Assembly (NCBI GenBank): GCA_035570275.1
Contig: DATMNI010000218.1
Coordinates: forward strand, 1-64,000
Direction: 5' to 3'
Length of the DNA stretch: 64,000 nt
DNA from: DATMNI01 sp035570275
GTDB taxonomy: Bacteria; Acidobacteriota; Terriglobia; Bryobacterales; Bryobacteraceae
The notes beneath the pieces are model-generated. The model was given only the letters and a program-made list of their open reading frames with translations, searched no databases and was not told the origin of the DNA. Positions 60,386 through 64,000 of the stretch are shown in pieces (the stretch's first letter is position 1; every line of letters starts with the position of its first letter). Position numbers and translations under genes: made by a program.

Positions 60386-61816
60386 TTAGTTGCCGGTCGC
60401 CGTTCCCCGGCCATTGGTGCCGTTGATCTGGCTATGGGTGAAGCCGGCGTGCGGCGCGGCGTGGAACGGGAAGTGATCCAGCAACGGAACGTCGTTGGAG
60501 TTCACTCCATCGCCCAATGGCGGCGCGTTGGTGAAGCCCGGAACCAGCACTCCTGCCAGCGCGCGGAAGCCGATATCCACCACGTCATCGATGGGACGGC
60601 GCCCGCCGAATGGCCATCCGGCATTGTCGCCACCGAGTGGGCCCAGACGGTTCTGGCTGGCTATGGGCGTGGGGGCGATCGTCAGGTCAACACGCGTGAT
60701 ATCGGGCACGTACACGCCCAGCAGGTCGGTTCGCGGCGCCGGCGGAACCTTCAGGCTGAACACACCGTTCAGAACGCCGCTGGCGAAGAACGGGTCGCCA
60801 ATGTACGGCGCCCATTGTTTGTCGTCCACCGGAAGGCTGCGGTTCCAGCGGTCCTTCAGTGGCAAGGGAATGAGAGCTTCCACGGTCAGCGGGTTGCCCA
60901 CGCGGTCCACTTGCATCCAATCGCCGTAGCTGATAGGGTCGCTCGGGCTCGGCCGCACCGTCACGATCTGGCGCAGCGTGCTGGCCCAGGCCCCGATCTT
61001 GGCGTTGGGGTCGGTTGCGCTGGTCGGAACCGTTCCGCTGGCCGTGACCATGGTGATCGGAACTTCGACGGCGATCAGGCTGATGTTATAGCCGGCAAAG
61101 CCGTCGACGGCCGCCGGAGCCGCCGCGCCCTGGCCCTGATCGGCGCTGCCGCTCAGAACCGGCGCCGGGGCGCGGAAATTCAAAGTGTCGAAGGTGGCGG
61201 CGCTGTCAAAGAAGAAAGCGTCGTCACGGGGTCCGGCGAACACGCGCATGCCATTGGCTAGCGTGAATACCGAGGGCGCGCCCAGGTTGGTCTCGTAAGC
61301 GGGCGTCGTGTTCGGCCCCAGGTTCGGGGGCGCCACCGAAAGCGCATGACCTTTTACATCTTTGTCATACACGGCGATGATCTTGTTTAGCTTCAGGTCG
61401 CGCAGGATCACGACGTAAGTTTCGTACAACAGAATTCCCGGGCTGTCGATGGTGCTGATCTTCCCGAAATAGGAAACGAACGTGGGGTTGGTCCGGTAGG
61501 TGTCCTGGAACTGGAAGTCGATCTGCAGGTCCGGAGCCCCATCGAGTCCCCGGGAGTTGTTGATGTTGAAGCGATACAGAACGCTGGGCGAGAATTTGTA
61601 ATAGCTCGGCCCATTGTCCGGGTTTTGGAACCCCTGCGCGCTCATGCTCATGACCAATCGGTCCGATTTGCCGGTTTCGTAACTGCGGAATATGTAGAAA
61701 TCGTTCAGATTCGCGGTTTGGTCCTCCAGCAGCAGCGGACCATTGCGGTGACTGGCAGCAAAAGCCGCCGCCATGGTCAGAGAAGCTGCAAGCAGTCCCT
61801 TGGCGATTTGACGCAT
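60386..61816 (-). CDS. Exported DUF4331 protein
   Basis: A 476-residue protein with a signal peptide (GLLAASLTMAAAFAASHRN). DUF4331 landmarks: SHRNGPLLLEDQTANLNDFY (conserved His and Asp near the start), SYYKFSPSVLYRFNINN, GLDGAPDLQIDFQF, FAGPRDDAFFFD, GYNISLIAVEVP and the late PLLDHFPFHAAPHAGF. The family has no defined activity; the conserved His/Asp residues suggest metal binding. It reads toward the TPR/HEAT pair and is separated from it by the inverted repeat. Confidence 0.92.
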   Translation of the reverse strand: MRQIAKGLLAASLTMAAAFAASHRNGPLLLEDQTANLNDFYIFRSYETGKSDRLVMSMSAQGFQNPDNGPSYYKFSPSVLYRFNINNSRGLDGAPDLQIDFQFQDTYRTNPTFVSYFGKISTIDSPGILLYETYVVILRDLKLNKIIAVYDKDVKGHALSVAPPNLGPNTTPAYETNLGAPSVFTLANGMRVFAGPRDDAFFFDSAATFDTLNFRAPAPVLSGSADQGQGAAAPAAVDGFAGYNISLIAVEVPITMVTASGTVPTSATDPNAKIGAWASTLRQIVTVRPSPSDPISYGDWMQVDRVGNPLTVEALIPLPLKDRWNRSLPVDDKQWAPYIGDPFFASGVLNGVFSLKVPPAPRTDLLGVYVPDITRVDLTIAPTPIASQNRLGPLGGDNAGWPFGGRRPIDDVVDIGFRALAGVLVPGFTNAPPLGDGVNSNDVPLLDHFPFHAAPHAGFTHSQINGTNGRGTATGN

Positions 61817-61909
61817 CGTTTACCTCCTTTAGGTATGTGGCTACATCCGCTTCTACGAGGGCAGCTTGGGCTTTGGATTTACCTGGGCCGAAAGAATTAC
61901 GATGGCAGC

Positions 61910-62857
61910 ATGCTCCGTCGCATCGTGCTCCATCGAACCGTGCGGGACCATGTGGAAGACCGGCGCCGCCAGTTTGCCGGGGCGCGCCCGTTCCGGCACG
62001 TGGTGATCGAGCCGTTTCTGGAGCCGGAATGCTGCCAGAGTCTGGAAGCTGAGTTTCCGGCTTTCGAAGCCCGGCATGCACGGAACGAACTGGGCGAGGC
62101 CGGACGCAAGGCGGTGGTCCCCGAACTGGCGCGGATTGGCCCCGCGTACGCAGGTTTCGACCGGTTGATGCGCGACCGCCAGTTTCTGGAATGGCTGAGC
62201 CGGCTGACGGACATACCGGACCTGCTGTACGATCCCGACTATGTGGGCGGCGGCACTCACGAAAACCTGGACGGGCAGGAACTGGACGCCCACGTGGATT
62301 TCAATTATCACCCCAAGCGCGGGCTGCACCGGCGGTTGAACCTGATCCTTTTTCTGAACCGGGAATGGGATGCCGGGTGGGGCGGCTGTCTGGAATTGCT
62401 GCGCGACCCCTGGGCCACCGGCGCCGAAGCCCGCAAAGAAGTGATTCCGCTGGCCAACCGAGCGGTAATTTTCGAGACCACCGAGGCGTCCTGGCACGGC
62501 TTTCGGCGCATTCAGTTGCCGGCCGGCAAGCAACTCTCGCGGCGTAGTGTGGCGGTATATTTTTATACCAGGGACCGGCCGCCGGACCTGACCGCGCCGG
62601 ACCATGGGACCATTTATTACCAGCGCCCATTGCCCGGCCACATCCAGGCCGGCCACACACTCAGCGAGGAAGATGCCGCCGAGATTCAGACCTTGTTGGC
62701 GCGGCGCGACAAGACGATTCAGTTTCTCTACGAGCGGGAGCTTAAGTTTGCGAGGGTGCTGAACGGGATTACGAAGTCACCTTCGTTCCGTTTGGGACGG
62801 GCGCTGACGTGGCCGATGCGGGCGGTGCGGGCGGTGGTGAAGGGGCGGGGGGATTGA
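61910..62857 (+). CDS. 2-oxoglutarate/Fe(II)-dependent oxygenase (prolyl-4-hydroxylase-like)
   Basis: A 315-residue dioxygenase with the double-stranded beta-helix iron site: HxD in DAHVDFNYHP (His127, Asp129), the distal histidine in SWHGFR near 196 and the 2OG-binding Arg in SRRSVAVYFYTR near 206. The frame is open from 61625 but overlaps the DUF4331 gene antisense, so ATG 61910 is used. The lead-in HVVIEPFLEPECCQSLEAEF and the RLNLILFLNREWDAGWGGCL core match the P4Hc group acting on protein or sugar chains. A C-terminal tail (FARVLNGITKSPSFRLGRAL) resembles the end of glycosyltransferase-linked oxygenases. Substrate unknown. Confidence 0.9.
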   Translation: MLRRIVLHRTVRDHVEDRRRQFAGARPFRHVVIEPFLEPECCQSLEAEFPAFEARHARNELGEAGRKAVVPELARIGPAYAGFDRLMRDRQFLEWLSRLTDIPDLLYDPDYVGGGTHENLDGQELDAHVDFNYHPKRGLHRRLNLILFLNREWDAGWGGCLELLRDPWATGAEARKEVIPLANRAVIFETTEASWHGFRRIQLPAGKQLSRRSVAVYFYTRDRPPDLTAPDHGTIYYQRPLPGHIQAGHTLSEEDAAEIQTLLARRDKTIQFLYERELKFARVLNGITKSPSFRLGRALTWPMRAVRAVVKGRGD

Positions 62858-62917
62858 TATTGAGGATTTGATAGTTTGATATTGATGTGGCTACCCATGC
62901 AGTGCTAAGATTGAAAC

Positions 62918-63139
62918 GTGGCGACCGTTCAATCTATCCTCGATCAGTTGAAAACCCTGGGTTCACAGGAGTTTGCCGAGGTAACGTCAAAACTCCGCCA
63001 AGCTGCGGTTTCCGAAGAGCCACGCCTTCCACAAGCCGAGCGTCAGGCACGGCTCCAAAGCCTTGCCGGTTCACTGACCGACCATGAGGCCGAAGCCATG
63101 CTGGCCGCGATTGAGCAGGAATTCGAGCAGGTTTGTTGA
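62918..63139 (+). CDS. Antitoxin of a VapC-type pair
   Basis: A 73-residue helical protein starting at GTG 62918. The sequence MATVQSILDQLKTLGSQEFA resembles small antitoxins paired with PIN toxins, and ends ALAAIEQEFEQVC-type helix (AMLAAIEQEFEQV). There is no classic AbrB or RHH motif by eye, so DNA binding is uncertain. The stop overlaps the toxin start by seven bases, which is the main reason to call it an antitoxin. Confidence 0.72.
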   Translation: MATVQSILDQLKTLGSQEFAEVTSKLRQAAVSEEPRLPQAERQARLQSLAGSLTDHEAEAMLAAIEQEFEQVC

Positions 63140-63564
63140 ACCTGCCGGATAAACTGATCATCGATACCAGTGTTCTGATCGATTACCTCCGCGGGAAACC
63201 GAATCTCCGTGCGCTCACGTCCGTCAGTGAGATCTACCTGCCCGCTATGGTCCTGGCGGAGTTGCGCGTGGGTTGGCTGCGCGCTCATGGCACACCGCAA
63301 AGGCAAATGCAGCGATTTGAGGACCTTGCCGCGATCATGTTTTTCCTGCCGATTCTGCGGTCCACGGTCTCCTTTTACATCGAGGTTCGTCAAAGGCTGG
63401 AACTCGTGAACGCTATTATTCCAGAGAATGACCTCTGGATTGCCGCGACCGCGAGAGAGCGGGAACTGCCACTCCTGACGAGCGACAACCATTTTAGACG
63501 GGTTGCCGGCATCGCCGTGGTCGATCCTGCGGAGTTGGAAATCCAGCCGCCGATCCGGAACTGA
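63133..63564 (+). CDS. PIN-domain toxin (VapC-like)
   Basis: A 143-residue PIN ribonuclease. TTG 63133 (or 63136) overlaps the antitoxin end. The acidic Mg2+ site is complete: DTSVLIDYLRG (first Asp), VLAELRVGW (Glu), ENDLWIAATA (Asp) and the final LLTSDNHFRRV aspartate. VapC toxins cleave tRNA or rRNA when not bound by antitoxin. Intact, unlike the relE-type toxin earlier in the window. Confidence 0.92.
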   Translation: MLNLPDKLIIDTSVLIDYLRGKPNLRALTSVSEIYLPAMVLAELRVGWLRAHGTPQRQMQRFEDLAAIMFFLPILRSTVSFYIEVRQRLELVNAIIPENDLWIAATARERELPLLTSDNHFRRVAGIAVVDPAELEIQPPIRN

Positions 63565-63644
63565 ATTCAGCCGGCGGTCTGCCGGACGGCCACCTCACGA
63601 ACACCGGCGCCGGCCGTCTATCCTAATTCTCAGGAGACGCGCCT

Positions 63645-64000
63645 GTGTTATCCGATCTCAAGCATACCTTCCGTCTGCTTCGCCGTGCTCCCGGCTTCGC
63701 CTGCGCGGCAGTCCTGCTGCTGGCGCTCGGGGTCGGCGTCACCACCGCGATGTTCAGCATCGTGGATGCATGGCTCTTGCAGCCGTTGCATTTCCCGGAC
63801 CCCGGCAGGCTGGCCATTGGCCTTAAGGCCGAGGCCCAACGCCCCGCCGAGCCGAAGATATTTATCGGTTTCCGCGATTGGGAGGCATGGGCGAGCGGCA
63901 CCCGGTCCTTCACCAACCTCGCGGCCGTTTTCTGGCGAAGCTTCGATGCCCCCGATCCCTCCGAACCCGGCGTCTTCGGCATGATGGCCACGGCAAACCT
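63645..64000 (+). CDS. MacB/ADOP-type ABC transporter permease, N-terminal part (runs off the window)
   Basis: An open frame from GTG 63645 with AGGAG at about 63632-63636 and no stop before the window end. It reads LSDLKHTFRLLRRAPGFACA, then AVLLLALGVGVTTAMFSIVD and AWLLQPLHFPDPGRL, the first helix and loop of acidobacterial MacB-like (ADOP) permeases. These are usually about 800 residues with a MacB periplasmic core and FtsX domains, used in efflux or lipoprotein release. The window ends inside the periplasmic domain (FRDWEAWASGTRSFTNLAAV). Confidence 0.9.
   Translation, partial: MLSDLKHTFRLLRRAPGFACAAVLLLALGVGVTTAMFSIVDAWLLQPLHFPDPGRLAIGLKAEAQRPAEPKIFIGFRDWEAWASGTRSFTNLAAVFWRSFDAPDPSEPGVFGMMATAN

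Overview
The window looks like chromosome from an Acidobacteriota bacterium, most like the Solibacter/Bryobacter group. This is inferred from gene content and style, not from a marker gene. The pointers are high GC, a DUF1592/DUF1552 pair, many secreted beta-propeller, FG-GAP/UnbV and TPR proteins, Ser/Thr kinases with PEGA or TPR tails, an ECF sigma factor of the kinase-associated type, a TIGR03437-type remnant, a PEP-CTERM remnant, an Hfq-like protein of the acidobacterial form and a MacB/ADOP-type permease. I see no rRNA, tRNA, CRISPR array or intact insertion sequence.

Layout. 1-7.3 kb: a plus-strand run of secreted or redox proteins (GMC oxidoreductase end, lactonase-like propeller, TIM-barrel epimerase, DUF1592 cytochrome-type protein overlapping a DUF1552 protein, two small exported proteins). 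8-10 kb: a metallophosphoesterase, then a gene-poor stretch holding a frameshifted DNA ligase D tail. 10.2-15.7 kb: ArsA-Hsp20 ATPase with a His/Cys-rich small partner, thioesterase, a fused MoaD-MoaE, VWFA protein, Hfq-like protein and inositol monophosphatase. 15.7-18.6 kb: a TIGR03437-type pseudogene, a toxin-antitoxin pair whose relE-like toxin is frameshifted, and an MFS transporter. 19.4-23.6 kb: a duplicated YceI-like / outer-membrane c-type cytochrome segment whose second half is decaying, mixed with a broken GxxExxY gene. 23.8-34.4 kb: PEGA kinase, B12-binding radical SAM protein, ankyrin protein, MarR-GNAT regulator divergent from an SDR, M48 protease and MATE exporter. 34.6-41.9 kb: a DUF3500 protein and a tightly overlapping three-gene operon (PpiC-TPR-FG-GAP-UnbV protein, CusF-SCO copper protein, large TPR protein). 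42.7-45.6 kb: an isolated TIR-STAND-TPR protein, the best candidate for an immunity gene. 45.9-56.0 kb: sialidase-like secreted protein, DUF3558-like protein, TPR kinase, large alginate-lyase-like protein and ECF sigma factor. 56.3-64 kb: CRTAC1-like protein, HEAT and TPR genes, DUF4331 protein, 2OG-Fe(II) oxygenase, VapBC pair and the start of an ADOP permease.

Two themes stand out. First, gene decay by small frame-breaking events: an extra T in relE, a 14-bp duplication in the TIGR03437 remnant, and frameshifts in ligD and GxxExxY. Second, small repeats: a dispersed REP-like palindrome at four loci with compensatory arm changes, 15-bp in-frame repeats at one gene start and one gene end, and long imperfect inverted repeats between genes. 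No wholly new multi-gene system is evident. The nearest candidates are the TIR-STAND protein and the YceI/cytochrome-barrel pair.
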